55,347 nt of DNA from the NCBI GenBank assembly GCA_003049485.1, contig PYST01000137.1, forward strand, positions 1 through 55,347. Reading direction: 5' to 3'. The notes beneath the pieces are model-generated. The model saw only the letters and a program-made list of their open reading frames with translations, made no database searches and was not told the origin of the DNA. The stretch's first letter is position 1; each line of letters begins with the position of its first letter. The translations under genes and the position numbers were made by a program. This document shows, piece by piece, positions 32,950 to 44,944 of the stretch. This stretch comes from Ophioceras dolichostomum. Lineage: Eukaryota > Ascomycota > Sordariomycetes > Magnaporthales > Ophioceraceae.

Positions 32950-34623
32950 ATGGCGTCGATTTCTTACCTCGCCAGGGGTCGTTTGCTCTTTGCGTTGCAA
33001 GTCGTCGCCCTTTTCGTGATTGCTACCTCGCTCTACCTCAGCCGCGATCATCTGTCCAAGATCCCTATGCCACATCTGCCGGGCAAGAAGCAGTCTCACG
33101 GTTCGTCGGCCGTGAAAGGTGTGTGACCGTCGGCCGCTCTGAGGATTTCAAGGGGCTAGCTTTTCATCCATGATGGGGCCCCCTACTAGTTTGCGAACCC
33201 TAGCCTGAGCTGACGCTCACTGACTGACGCGCTTGTGCATCGATCTGAAGATGGAGTCCTGTCGAGCGCGAACTTGACAAGGGTTGTGGATGCTATAATG
33301 GACCCAACAGCAACTCACCTCCCGAGACTCGAGTGTCCCACTGTCCTAGACGAAACCCGCTACGACTCCTTGAGAGCTTCTCCGTCTACGCCGCACTCCT
33401 CCCTCGCCGCGGAAAAGCTCGTGTACTACTTCGCCATCGACCTGCGCAACAGCATCGAGATCCTGCCCCGACTCCTCGGCAGCGTCGTCGAGGCGATCCG
33501 ATACCTCGGCCCGGCCTCATGCTCACTCTCCATAGTCGAGGGCAACTCCGACGACGGGACGGACGAGGTTCTACGCGCTCTGGAGAGAACCCTGGACAGG
33601 GAGCTCGGCACGATCTATTACCTTACCACCAACAGCACCATCGACAGCAAGATCAAGGGCGGCGACCGCATCGGATCCCTGGCCGCCCTGCGCAACGCGG
33701 CGCTGGCGCCGCTCCTGGACAGCCCGCGCGCGGGGCCCAACACCACTGTCATATTCCTCAACGACGTTGCCATTTGCCCGGAGGACATACTCGAGCTGAT
33801 CCTGCAGCGACATGTTCAGGAGGCCGACATGGTATGCGGCCTCGACTGGGTATATGTGCTGGATGACCCGAGGTAAGTTTCGACACCTGATCCCACGCCT
33901 TGCTGTCTCTCCGAAGTTCCAGGTCCTAACACCCTTGAATTCGGGTCTACCAGCTTCTACGACGTCTGGATCGCCCGCACTCTGACGGGCAACACATTCT
34001 TCGAGATACCGCCAGACGGGAACTGGAACCTGGCGTGGAACCTCTTCTCCAAGGAGGAAGACGCCGTGAGCCGCGCACGCTTCGAGGCGCACAAGCCTTT
34101 CCAGGTCTTCGCGTGCTGGAACGGCGCGGCTGTCTTCGGCGCAGCGCCCTTACTCCCGTCTACTCCCACCGCCGCCACCACAACCACCTCCTCTTCCTCC
34201 TCTTCCGTAACCGCAACCGCCACCCCGGCTGTAAAGTGGGCGAATAGCACGACCAATGCCACGGCGGCCATCCCCGGGCATGGCCGCCCAGACCACGACG
34301 ACGGCGCGGGCCTCAAGTTCCGCAGGCCGCGGGAGGGGGAGTGCGGCCAGGGCGAGCCGCAGCTGTTCTGCAAAGACCTGTGGTGGCGCGGGCACGGCAG
34401 GATCGCGGTGGTGCCCAGCGTGAACCTCGAGTACGGGGACGAGAACGCCAAGAGGGTCAAGGACCTGAAGGGGTACGCGTCCGCGCTGGTCGAGAAGGGC
34501 CCGCCGATGGGCCAGGAGCTGGCAGACCGGATCAAGTGGCAGGACGAGCCGCCGCCCATGGTCAAGTGCATGCCGAATTTCAAAAATCAGACGTGGGCTC
34601 CCTGGGACGAGGCGATGGTGTGA
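32950..34623 (+). CDS. GT69 mannosyltransferase (CMT1/CAP59 family), type II membrane protein
   Basis: Three exons (32950-33118, 33251-33872, 33954-34623) give 486 aa. A short cytoplasmic part, an uncleaved membrane anchor (about 14-32, LFALQVVALFVIATSLYL) and a luminal stem are typical of a Golgi type II glycosyltransferase. The GT69 core has YYFAIDLRNS, IVEGNSDDGTDE, GDRIGSLAALRN, VIFLNDVAICPEDI, MVCGLDW, FYDVWIARTL, VFACWNGAAVF and the GECGQGEPQLFCKDLW end block. GT69 includes cryptococcal Cmt1 (alpha-1,3-mannosyltransferase) and Cap59; the substrate here is unknown. A Thr/Ser/Ala-rich insert of about 45 residues with two N-glycosylation sequons interrupts the core after the CWNGAAVF block. 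The first intron uses an AAG acceptor, fixed by phase. Confidence 0.92.
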
Positions 34624-34819
34624 TGATAAAGAGATTGGAGGCAAAAGGACACAAAACAGATCAGGTCTATGGTTGGCAGGTCTTAATAATTATCGGTAAT
34701 GTTTATGGCGATACCCAATAGAAGTTCTTGTTTATATTTCGACCCAACTCGGTGTTTAGTCCACCGTCCGTCCTATTCACTTGCCCTGCCTTCTATCCCT
34801 TCTTGCGGGCTCCTCTTCT

Positions 34820-37800
34820 TTATCGGAATCCACGAGGTCGACCAAAACCTTGCGACGATTGAAATTTCTTCCTCTTGCCGACCTGTGTCTGGATGCGGGC
34901 GCCGTGTCTGCCATCGACAGGCTGAGACATGATGTGCAGGCCCTGGCTTTGGCTCCCCTGACTCTGGGGCCACTGCTGCTGCTGAGAGGAACTGCCGGAA
35001 CCGCCATCGCCCCCGACACGGGGCTGGCTGGACTGGATGACCTGGCTAGAGTGGGCAATCCGGGGGTTTGGCTGCGTGGAGGGGACCGTCGACGCCGCGG
35101 CCAAGTCCGATGGCTCGACAGAGAGACCTAAGGCGGCCCTCCTCGCAAACCGTCGCTGGTGTCGAGCCTCCCTCATCCGCTGGCTGGCCTCGGTCCTTTC
35201 GGCAACAGTGTCGGGCCCCCAGGCCCAGGTAAATTGGTGAGGGTCACTGCCAGGTTCCTTCGGCCAGTGCGACAGAAGGATAGACTCCTCTTTGCGCCGG
35301 GGGACGATGCCGATGGAGACGGCATATTTGCCAAGCCGCAGGGTAATCTCGTCTTGCTCCGGCTCCTTCACGTCCCCATTTCCTTCCACCGCCTCCCCAA
35401 CTGTCTGCGATGCAGAGTCCGACGGGCCTGGGGAAGACGCCAGAGTAACCGACGGACTCGGTGAAGGAAGCCCTATTTCCAGCACGTCCGCAGCGTCGGC
35501 AGGCGGCTCCTGGGGCTTCTTTCGCACTAGGCTCTCCGGAACAATGCAAATCCCGACCTGAGACAGGAGGGCGTGTGCTGAGATGTAGGCAACTATTGCC
35601 TCCCGGGCCTCCAAGGCGGCTGGTCTAAGAACAGCCTCGGATAAGCTGGAGGTCCATAGCCGCATGAACCTGCCAAAGACCCTCACCATGTCTAACGTGG
35701 CTTCAGGCCCCGCCAAATTCGTGACCTGAACTCTATCAGGCGCGGACTCCCGGAGCCGTTGCAGTTCGTCTGCCCAGTCAGATGCTGTATCACTTGGCTC
35801 GAGAATGACTCCTGATCGGGCAACGATATCAAACCTACATAAATTGGTATTGTGAAGTCAGCGAAACGCTTGATGATCGTAAATGCAAGACGTGGGGGAA
35901 CGCTTGTTAAGATTGGGCATACAAAGTCGTGAGATGAAGCCCGCCAGACACAAGCCCGTCTTGGACTGCTTGCCTCGCCACCAAGGAGGCTCTTGACAGA
36001 ATATTCGGAAGTGTTGTTCTTTCAAGGCTCCCGACTTTGGATACCACCCGTTCCGCGACCAGGCGCATCACTGGAGAGAGATCCAGGACACCAGCAGGGC
36101 GCGATGCCCAGTCCCGACCGAGAGTCTCGGGAGACTGCAAAACTCGTCTTTTCGTGTTCTTCGGTCCACCTGGGTCGAGAATCTTGGCGAGGTCGTCATT
36201 GACCACGAAGGCGTCCCGGAAGTTTTTGAAGAGCGCCTTCCTTTTCGCCTCGGCTTCCCTCTTGAATATGGCCCTGTCGCGATGAAGACTGGGTATTGGG
36301 CAGTTCTCCTGACAAGTGATGGCGTAAGCCCCTGAGACGAGGCTGAAGTTTTCGTTCAGGACCAGGAATTGCGTAAAGTGACAGTCCCCTGGGAGAAGCC
36401 CTGATTCCTGGAGCGAAGCGAGCCCGCCAGGTTGTGGGTACACCAGGCTTGGATGCGCTATTAGCAGCGACCGGAGACGAAGCTGGCTTTCCTCATCACC
36501 ATGATCGAGATGGAAGGTGCAGTGGGAGAACGAAGCCTGGCGGACTGTTGGAGAGGCACAGGAGGATGTTGACGATAAGGTGAAACTGAAAATCGTGACG
36601 CGGGGAGTAAGAGATGAATATACGCAGACAAGCCAGTTCCTCGGACTACCGCTATTCGGAATGTGGGTAACGGTCATTTGGAGACTGCCATCTATGGCAT
36701 TTCGAAGGTGAGGGCATGAGAGCAGGATTGTCGCCGAGAGCTTATCTTGCTCGGGATTGGACGTCAGCTCGAGCCAGAACACCGAGGTGCTAGTCAGTAC
36801 AAACATCAAGGAGCCATCTGTGGGACAGACGGAGACGTCGACGATTGTGTCTGTCTTTTTAGGGGGCACCACTTCGACAAATATCGCAGCTTCACCGTCG
36901 CTGTCTTGTATGTCGAAGACCTTCAGACTTCTGCGAGAGCAGAGCAGCAGTGTCTCAGAGTGACCGGACACGCCTTCGGCAAGGCGCTCGAAGTTAGGGA
37001 ATGACGATTCCGGGCTGCTGTTGAAGTCGTCCACGCGACGCCGTCCGAGTGGGCGCTTCTCGGCGGGCGTCACCCAGGTGATATGGCAATGCTCGCCATT
37101 TGTCGCCAAGGTGAAGGCCCGGCTGGGATCGGCGGGGGGTCCGTCATAGATCCGGCCGGAGAACCTCAGCACAGGCTGTAGGGGCTTGTTTCGCGTTCCA
37201 ATATTGCCTGTGATTTCCCAGACGGACCAGTTGCCGCCCGCATCGATGATGGCGAGCTGACAGGGGTTCTCAGCGGATCCCGGGTTGAAAGAAACATCGC
37301 AATGGTGGAGGCCACCGGTTTGGCTGGCGCTCACTGTCGAAACGGGCAGCACCGAGATGTACGCCACCTTAGAGAGAACGCCTCCAACGCCGTCCGGGAT
37401 CTCGGCCCAGGCTGGCACACGCTGGATCTGTGGGTGGAAAACCATGGTGGAGAGCGCCGTCTGCACGAGCAACCACCTGATGGCGCTGCGCCGGCGACTG
37501 AACTGCGTAAATTTGACTTGGGTGATGGGAATTCCCCGCTCGCACCAGAAGCCCTCGTAACTCGCACCGGGTTCGGCGAGCTTGAGGGACGGTGAGCCAT
37601 GGTTTTGACCCCAGTGTCGGTGGTCCTCCTCGAGCTTGACCACGCGAAGCACGTCGCCGGCTTCGCCACTCGCCATGGCCAAAGCCTGACATGATGCCGG
37701 CCGCGTTGGGTTGGTGGCATCGGTGATCTCACCGGTGCTCAAGAGAGGCATTCTCTGGCCGGAGCCCGATTGGTCATCGCGGGCTGCGGCTCTGCTCTCC

Positions 37801-38249
37801 ACCTTCACATCTGACTTCAGATCGACGTTCCCCATGAAGGCTTCCGGACATGTCCTGAAAAGCCATCTCTCCTGCGACTTCTGCCCACGCCCGCTTGTTG
37901 GCGGTTTCAGGGACTCTCCTGTCACCGAGCGAGGAAACCACTCAGTGAGAGGGACGACCTCATGAAATGTTGGGGCTACCCTCCATGAAAACGCATGAAG
38001 ACGCATGAAGACGAGTTAGCGTGCGAACACTCGGGATGAATTGGATTAAATTCTTTCTTCCATACCATCGTTTATGATACGGCTGGTGGTCAGCTCTCCA
38101 AGAAACTCCGATGCTTCCTCATCGTCGTTTTGGGCGTCGCCAACAGGGATGTACGTCAACATGCCGACATGGCCAAGGACCAGATCGTTGGTACGATGGC
38201 TCAGATGAGCATTTGCACGATGGCTCACGGTCTTTTTGCGGCTATCCAT
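34820..38249 (-). CDS. rrn6: RNA polymerase I core-factor subunit Rrn6-like
   Basis: Three exons (38066-38249, 35923-37975, 34820-35834) give 1083 aa. The start region NDLVLGHVGMLTY, a WD/beta-propeller-like middle (VQTALSTMVFHPQIQRVPAW, IIDAGGNWSVWEITG, LLLCSRRSLKVFDI) and the C-terminal helical part resemble ascomycete Rrn6. A Ser/Gln-rich tail ends in a basic GKRKK stretch, also as in that family. In yeast, Rrn6, Rrn7 and Rrn11 form the core factor that recruits Pol I to the rDNA promoter. Phase is kept at both introns; the first uses TAG at 37976, and the second joins TT|G. Intron 1 contains two exact copies of ACGCATGAAG (37991-38010). The family call rests on overall layout and remembered motifs, so it is less secure than the neighbouring calls. 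Confidence 0.82.
37991..38010. repeat. 10-bp tandem repeat in rrn6 intron 1
   Basis: ACGCATGAAG occurs twice in tandem, between the branch site and the acceptor of the first intron on the minus strand. It moves the branch-acceptor distance to about 37 nt. It may be neutral. Confidence 0.6.
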
Positions 38250-38762
38250 TTGGACCCAATGCGCCGATCTCCTTTCTTCTCACGCAAAACCCGACCAAGT
38301 TCATCGTCTCAAAGGCACAAGGTAGTATATCAAGCTGATATTGTGAGCCCGCCGTCGACCTGATTATGGGAGGACTTGCAAGCGAAGGAAGCGAAAAGAG
38401 CAAGAAGACAAACGCAAAGTCTCTTTTATATCCAACCGTTGCCCCTTCTCGAGAGCGACGTATGGAAAGGCAATCTGAATGTGAATTTGATGAATTGAGC
38501 ACTGAGTCAAGCGATGGAGAGATCCGATGACAGCCTGAGGCAAAAAGGCCCAAGATTCTGGTGTTTCCGTGGCAACGCTCCGAAGCGCAGGAGAGGCGCC
38601 CCGCTACAACAACAATATCCAAAATGCGACTATGCGCCTTGGATATTTTTACCTGAACATTAACCAGCGCAAACCAAGACAAAAAGCTTAGCAGCAGCTC
38701 AATCTCAGACCGGACAGAGACGGACAGAATATTCAAAGATTTAGGCAAACGATACGGCTACA
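38250..38762. other. Divergent promoter region, rrn6 / spc25
   Basis: 513 bp lie between two start codons. No gene is seen. Confidence 0.5.
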
Positions 38763-39633
38763 ATGACGTCCGTCTTCGACTCGTCGCACCTCAACCGCCA
38801 GCCCGGCGCGTCGTCGCTTGCCGACCAGCTCCCGCCCATCAACTTCGGCTTTGATGAGCTGCGCGATCGCATGGCAAAGTTCACGGCGAAGTTTGACGCA
38901 TTCATCGAACAAGGGCGCAAGCGCGTGCTGGAGGAAAGAAACCAGTTTCGCATGAACGTGGCCGAGCTGCAAGGTGAGAGCGAAAAAGACAGATGGCGAA
39001 ATTTTTGTTTGCGGCTCGGAGTAGGGCGAAACGAAGAAGAATAACAAGAAAGACGCTAACCAGTTGGCTCTTGTCACGAACGCAGAGGACCAGCGCATGA
39101 AGAAGAAGGAAATCGAGATCGTCGAGCACAAGACGAACGCGCACCAGCACACCATGTCCAAGGAGGCGGCCGAGGCGAGCGAGATGCAAACGGCCATCGC
39201 GGCGCTGAGCGCGCAGCGCGACCGGCAGGCGGCCAACCGCGACGCGCTCAAGCGGCAGATCGAGTCGACGCAGCGCGACATCGACGCGCGCCTGGCCGCG
39301 CAGCGCGAGCACGCGGCGCGGCGCGAGGCCCAGAGCCGCTTCAACGTGCCCGAGCTCGACTTTTGGGTCACGTACCTGTGCGTGCGCATCGAGGGCGCGG
39401 GCCAGGACGACCGGCTCAAGTTCGTGTACACGCACTTCGACGAGAAGGACTACGACCGCGAGGCGTGGTTCGAGCTGTCCACCGCCCAGCGCGACTACGA
39501 GGTCCGCCACTGCAGGCCCAAGCTGGAGAAGGAGAAGGTCGACCGCGTGCTGGAGAGGGTCAACGAGACGAGGGAGCTGGCCGTGCTGCTGAAGGGGATG
39601 AGGGAGCTGTTTGTGGAGGCTATCAAGGCTTGA
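38763..39633 (+). CDS. spc25: Kinetochore protein Spc25 (Ndc80 complex)
   Basis: Two exons (38763-38973, 39086-39633) give 252 aa; yeast Spc25 has 221. The N-terminal part contains the conserved FDELRDRMAKFTAKFDAFI helix. A long coiled-coil (about 40-160) is rich in Glu, Lys, Arg and Gln. The C-terminal RWD-like globular domain (about 165-252) begins FNVPELDFWVTYLCVRIEG and has LKFVYTHFDEKDYDREAWFE and the final helix LLKGMRELFVEAIK. Spc25 pairs with Spc24 and binds Mis12 or CENP-T at the inner end of the Ndc80 complex. The donor is GTGAGA and the acceptor GCAG. Confidence 0.95.
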
Positions 39634-40180
39634 AGTTCGACAAGCAAAGCAATCAAGAAGAAATGGTTGGTTGGCACTTGTATGTAGGTATTGACGGGCA
39701 GACTGCGATGACGACAGGCTCGCGAGAGAAGAACACCAATTTGTTAATAACGGCTGGAATCTGAGGATTGGCAGAGGGTCTTCTATCCTCGAGAGGGTCT
39801 TCGACTGCTTCCTGATTGTGTTGTGTCGAACTGGTGCCCCCGCCGTTCTTCGCTGTATATTTCGACGGACAGACAGGAATTCTTGGATGATTTCAGGTGT
39901 ATGAATAATGACGGAACAGGGAAGAATGAAGACCGTTTTTTAATGGCATCGTCCATATAGAATACTGAACTAAGTTGATGTAGACGATCTTATTTTGTTG
40001 TATAGACCCATATTGGGAGCAGAAGCTTAGCACTGCCAACTTGTAACGGAGTTGGTTGATGGTACCCCACCAACAAATTTAGCGCGTCACTCACAACCTA
40101 ACTTCCAGCAACTCAACTCCCCTTCTCCCAACAGCCAGTCTCCGTCAACACCGTTTAGTATAGGGACAAGAAATACAAAC
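39634..40180. other. Intergenic region, spc25 to mzt1
   Basis: 547 bp hold the 3' UTR of spc25 and the mzt1 promoter. They are visibly more AT-rich than the genes. No gene is seen. Confidence 0.5.
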
Positions 40181-40677
40181 ATGGCGCCAGAAGACAAGAG
40201 GGAAAAACAACAGGCTGCTCAATCAGCGGTTGACATCCTCCACGATATTTCCAACATCCTAGTACGTCGCCTTTAGAGAGTACCCAGCCTACTTCGGTGG
40301 ACGCGCCACGCCCCTCTCTCATCTCACCCACACTCACACCCTAAATGACCAACGACCACTGACAATCGCCTTCAGAACTGCCATCTCGACAGGAGAACCC
40401 TCTCGATCTGCATATCGATGATCGAGAATGGCGTTAATCCAGAAGCACTGGCGGTAAGCGTTTTCGCCATCCATCTCTCTTCTCCCTCCTCGCCTTTCGG
40501 GGATCGTGATCATCTCATCTCGTCTCGTCTCATCATATTATATCATCCCATTGCTCTCTGACCTTGCGACACGAACTCTAGCAAGTGGTGAAGGAACTGC
40601 GCAGGGAGGGTCAGGAGGCGACAGCGCAGAACGCGAGCAGCGCGGCGACGGCAGCGACGGCGGCGCGCAGGAGGTGA
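40181..40677 (+). CDS. mzt1: Mitotic-spindle organising protein Mzt1 (MOZART1)
   Basis: Three small exons (40181-40261, 40376-40453, 40582-40677), all phase 0, give 84 aa. The whole MOZART1 fold is present: AVDILHDISNIL, then NCHLDRRTLSICISMIENGVNPEALA, then QVVKELRREG. An Ala/Thr-rich tail ends in RRR. Mzt1 binds the N-termini of gamma-tubulin complex proteins and is needed to recruit and activate microtubule nucleation at spindle poles. Because the exons are short, automatic annotation can miss this gene. Confidence 0.96.
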
Positions 40678-41551
40678 AACGACCTTGCAGTTGTCTGTTT
40701 TATTTTCTTTTGGTCTGTAATGTCGTAATGCCCCGCAGAGCTGCCACTGGACGGGGATTGGGATTGCAGGGAAACTTGGGATGATAGCCCATGTTATATA
40801 ACTTCCGCGAACCAGCGTTCATGTATGTTGTCAGTTGGGATGGCGTTTGTTCGAGTTTGGGAGGAGGCGTCTTTCGCATGAAGAAGACTAGGACAAGGCT
40901 TCGTCGATTCTTCCTGCTGCCTCTTCACATGGGCAGCATGTCGAGAGATGCACGTAGTTCATCCAAGTAGTTTCTGCTCTCCTAGGGTGCTCGAGGGCAG
41001 CGCTTTATTATCCTGTGAGCACTCTCTATGCTGCTATCTGATCCATACTCTCATACCTGTATTTACATGTACTTCTTTCTCTTCAGTACACACCGACGAT
41101 CTCCCAACGACACAAACCAGTGCTCGTCTCTTTCAACCCCCCTTCTCTCGTGACATCCATAACAGATCTGGCTTGCTCCATGTCAGGACCAAAGCCCGGC
41201 ATAATAATCTGGTGCTCGAGATGTCCCACAGGAGCAGCCAGACCAGAATAAAAGCGCGGTGGCGAGAGTGAATGAAAGAGGAATAAGAATATAGGCCGCA
41301 ATCAGTCCTTCCCAAGCCCTAACTGAAAAGAGCCGATGCTATTCTGACGCTGTTCTGATCTCGCTTGTCAGTCCAAATCCCAGAAAAAGAACGCCGTATC
41401 CCCCCTTTGCCCCTCCTTTGTTTTTTTACTCCGTCCGATATGCGAAAAACCTAAGCAGAGAACTAGCCAACCCATTCACCAAGCCCCGATCCGGCTCAGG
41501 ACCGCCCGTTCCCCGATCGCCTCTCTGCAGCGGCCGAACGCGGCGCGGGCT
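40678..41551. other. Convergent intergenic region
   Basis: 874 bp lie between the 3' ends of mzt1 and the CHY/RING ligase gene. Part may be a long 3' UTR. No gene is seen. Confidence 0.5.
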
Positions 41552-43853
41552 CTACCTATGACCGAAGAGCGAGATCTCATCATCTTCGTCCTCGTCGTCG
41601 CCGGCCTCGCTGTCCGACGAGCTCTCCCCGTTAGAGGTGGCCCCGTCCCCGTCCCCGTTCTCGTCCTCCTCGGAATCGTCCTCGCCCGACATCACTCCCC
41701 CGAGGCCGACGCGGGCCCAGAAGTCCGTAACGCCCACGCCGAGGAAGTCGTCGTCGGCTCCTTCGTCGCACTCCTCTCCCGGCGCCCGCTCGCCGGGGCC
41801 GTCTGCATCGGGCGTGACGAAGAGAGGAGTCGGCGAGAGCGATCGCGCGAAGCGTTCGCGCGGGTAGACGGGGAGGGAAGTCAGCACGTCCTCGTGGGAC
41901 CCGACCGAGGCGCCGGGAACATGGCCTATCGTCCTCCGAGGCTGCGCGATGTCCCGTGCTGTGGAGGAGCTGCCGCTGATAGCAGAAGCCACCATATCCA
42001 GGTCCGCAACCGTGTCAGGTTCAGCAGCAGAAGAATGCTGTAGTGCCGGCTCCACATCCGGAGCCGGTGACGCCGCGGAGTTTGCCAGCGCTTGGAGAGC
42101 CTCAGGCCCAGGCCTGAACGGAGACGACGAAGGGGCGTTGAGGATCTGGACCTCGCGGGTGTTGTAGCCCTTGCAGATACTGCACTTGAGGCCGACCCAG
42201 TGATAGAGCGTTTGGCTCTTCGCCTCGCAGTCATTACAATAGATGATTGCGCGGGCGTCGCGCCACTCTGGAGGCATGGGCTGCTCCTCGACGTTCTTGT
42301 CCCACTTGCGGAACAGACTTTCCATGTTGCGCGCGCTCTTGTTGCAAATCGGGCACTTATACGACGTCAGCATGTGCTGGTCGTAGCACCGCTTGTGGAT
42401 GATGTGCCGGCACGGGTTCATGTGGATCATGTGCTTGGTCGACGTAAACATGTACTCGCCGCAGATCGGGCAGTTACAGTCCATCGCCCCTTCGCGGCAC
42501 CGGTGCGTGTCCTTGGTCTCGATGGTGATGCAGATGCCGCAGCTCTGGAAGTCGGCCGGTTGACGTTCATACATCAGCGTCTATATCTCACTAGGGTTAC
42601 GTATGTAGAAGCAGGTAAAAGCAAACCGTGGGCGAACGAGGGGGAGGATCGGTTTGGCGAAGGCAGATACGCACCTTGCAGTGAAAGAAATCTTTCCCCA
42701 GCCCAGCGCCAACCCTACAGATACCACAATCGTGGCAATGGTAGTTGCTCCTGTCTGGGTGGTCGTTCCAGAGCTTGCAGATGGCGCAGTAGTAGCGTGC
42801 TGCGAGGGCGCCACACTTGACGCACTCGTCCGAGGCCTTCTGGGCGTAGCCACAGCGCATGCATAGCATGTTCTTCGTCTCCTTTCGGGGCAAGGCATGG
42901 TCCTCGACATCGTCGTGGCAAAGCCGGCACGTATACCATTTCTGGCACGTGGCGCACTGCAGCTTGACATTCCTTCGGTAGTGCTCGCAGCCCAGCGGCC
43001 GGGGCTCATCGGCCACCCCCTGGCCATCGGCACCTGGCGGGGCGTAGGTCGGCTTGAGATCGTCCTCTGTCAGGAGGAACCTCTTGGGGGTGGAGGGTTC
43101 GCCGAGGGAGAGCTGCCAGAACTTCAGGGACTCTAATGGCCGCGAGACCAGGGGCTGCTCGAAGACGGTGGGACTGCTCCCCGGATCGGCGCCGTGACGG
43201 GCTTCGGCCGTTTGCGCGAACTGCGTCTTTGCGTAGTTCTCCGTGAGGAGGAGGTGCATCAGCAACGCCTTTTCAGACGTAGGGATCTCCTGCGACTGGA
43301 CGTCCAGTATCCTGCCTCTCAAGGCGCCCATGCCGTCGTCCTCCGGCAGCTCCTGTGGTGGCCGGGAATCCTCGTCTGACAGTATTCCGACGTGGCCGAG
43401 CTCTCCGGAGCTGGACTCCCGTGAGCGCGGGATCGGGTCATGTTCGGCATTGAGTTCGACCGAAGCCATGTCCGAGGCTAGCGGCGTGTCTACGGTCGCA
43501 GCAGAGCTGCCGTCTCGTCTCGACGCGCGAGGCGCAAGCAGAGGAGAGGGGAGTTGTGGTGTTGGTGTTGGGAGCGGTGGGGCGGCCGCCAGGAAGCTTG
43601 AATCAGAGAGAGTCGTCGCGGGTTCAGAAACGGTTAACAATATGTTGACAACACGACTGACGTCGACGGCTTCCGCCGCGAGAGCATCCTCAGGAGCCGG
43701 AGGCGACGGGCCGGGGCCTTCGGCGTCCTGAGGTTGCGGCGCCGGGCTTGATTCGGAAGCGAAGCTGCCTCGGGAAAAACGTCGGGCTTGTCGGAGTACA
43801 GGGTCAATGATGAAGCTAGGAACAAGTTGAGGTAAGGCGGGCAAGGCGGGCAT
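41552..43853 (-). CDS. CHY zinc-finger / RING E3 ubiquitin ligase (RCHY1/Pirh2-like)
   Basis: Two exons (42675-43853, 41552-42544) give 723 aa. About 285 residues of disordered Ser/Pro-rich sequence come first. The CHY zinc finger (about 288-360: GCEHYRRNVKLQC, CHDDVEDHAL, MLCMRCGYAQ), the CTCHY finger (YYCAICKLWND, YHCHDCGICRVG) and a RING-H2 (CNCPICGEYMFTS, HMNPCRHIIHKRCYDQH, YKCPICNKS) follow. A rubredoxin-like zinc ribbon (IYCNDCEAKS, LKCSICKGYNT) comes next, then an acidic tail. This layout is that of RCHY1/Pirh2, a RING ubiquitin ligase. The acceptor at 42545 (TTCCAG) is chosen because it gives FFHCKSCGICIT, the expected Cys spacing; an earlier TATAG acceptor would insert ten residues and break it. 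Targets are unknown. Confidence 0.93.
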
Positions 43854-44944
43854 CTAGAGGGTCTACGAAATAGCGTGGCTTAGCTGGGACATTGGGAAAG
43901 AAAAATATTATGAAGGCCTAGTCTACAGCTGGAAAGTAAGAAACAAAAGAGGTCGGAGTCATATGTAATATTCTTCTCCGGTCTGAGGGTTGTGACCAAG
44001 ACTGGATCATGAGGATGGGATGTTAGCTGGCAGTGTTGAGTGCCGCCCATTGATCAGCCCCAACCTTCAGTAAACATGAGTTCAGCCTGTGACCGCCCCC
44101 TATAATGGCTCGGTGGCACACTGGTGGCAGTGGTGTGACCCTTGACAATGGTGGAATGGTCTGAACTCTTCCGGGCAGGTGCCCCTCATTTTAGCGGCCA
44201 GTTGATCCGTCGAGTCCACTGTGGGAGGGGCTCAGGATGTGCTTGAGTGCTTGAACTGGAGCAAGCGTGTCCCACGTCAGCGATGGTCCATCGCAAGCCA
44301 TTGTACTTTACCATTTTGTTATGCTGGCTGGCTTTGGCGCCTATTGGATCGCAATAATTGTAATTGTTGGCGACTCGACATGTCGGCAGCAACGGATAGT
44401 TCCGAACATGCAGCCGGCTGCATGCATCCATTTATCGCGGAGGGGAGCAGGTGTAAGCGGTAAACTTTTCATCAATATGTTGTTGGCTTCCCACAACACG
44501 CGAGCACGACTGGTGGACTAGCTCTTAGTCAATAACGCGAGGCATAAATACACAACGAAATCGCAAAACAGCTATGAAAGTAATGGTCAACTGGTTGTCC
44601 CAAATGCGAGCTCAATTCCTGTCCTATCTAGAGGTGTGTAATGGGTGAAGGGGCCTGACCCTTAGACAGCTTCAGCGCACTATCTAGAGGACGGCGCAAT
44701 GAGTCTAAGGAAATGGGTCGATTCAACCCGCAGCGTGGTCAGTGTATTCACAACCCGAAGTCTTGTTTGTCACTAAAAGTGACGGACCATAGCCTCGCCT
44801 TGGAGTAGGGGATTCCAGTTCACATTTCCCATACCCATCCATCCCCTTGCACATCCAATCATTTTGGCCTTTTGTTTATACGCAGTGACTTCCCAACAGA
44901 GCCCTAGGAAAAGAAGACGAAAGCAGCGGAGACAGACGCGTCGT
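43854..44944. other. Intergenic region between two minus-strand genes
   Basis: 1.1 kb hold the promoter of the CHY/RING gene and the 3' UTR of chz1. CTATCTAGAGG occurs at about 44625-44635 and 44680-44691. No gene is seen. Confidence 0.5.

Noticed and set aside
42545..42674. Earlier TATAG acceptor in the CHY/RING gene
   Set aside because: It would insert about ten residues between FFHCK and SCGIC and break the zinc-ligand spacing.
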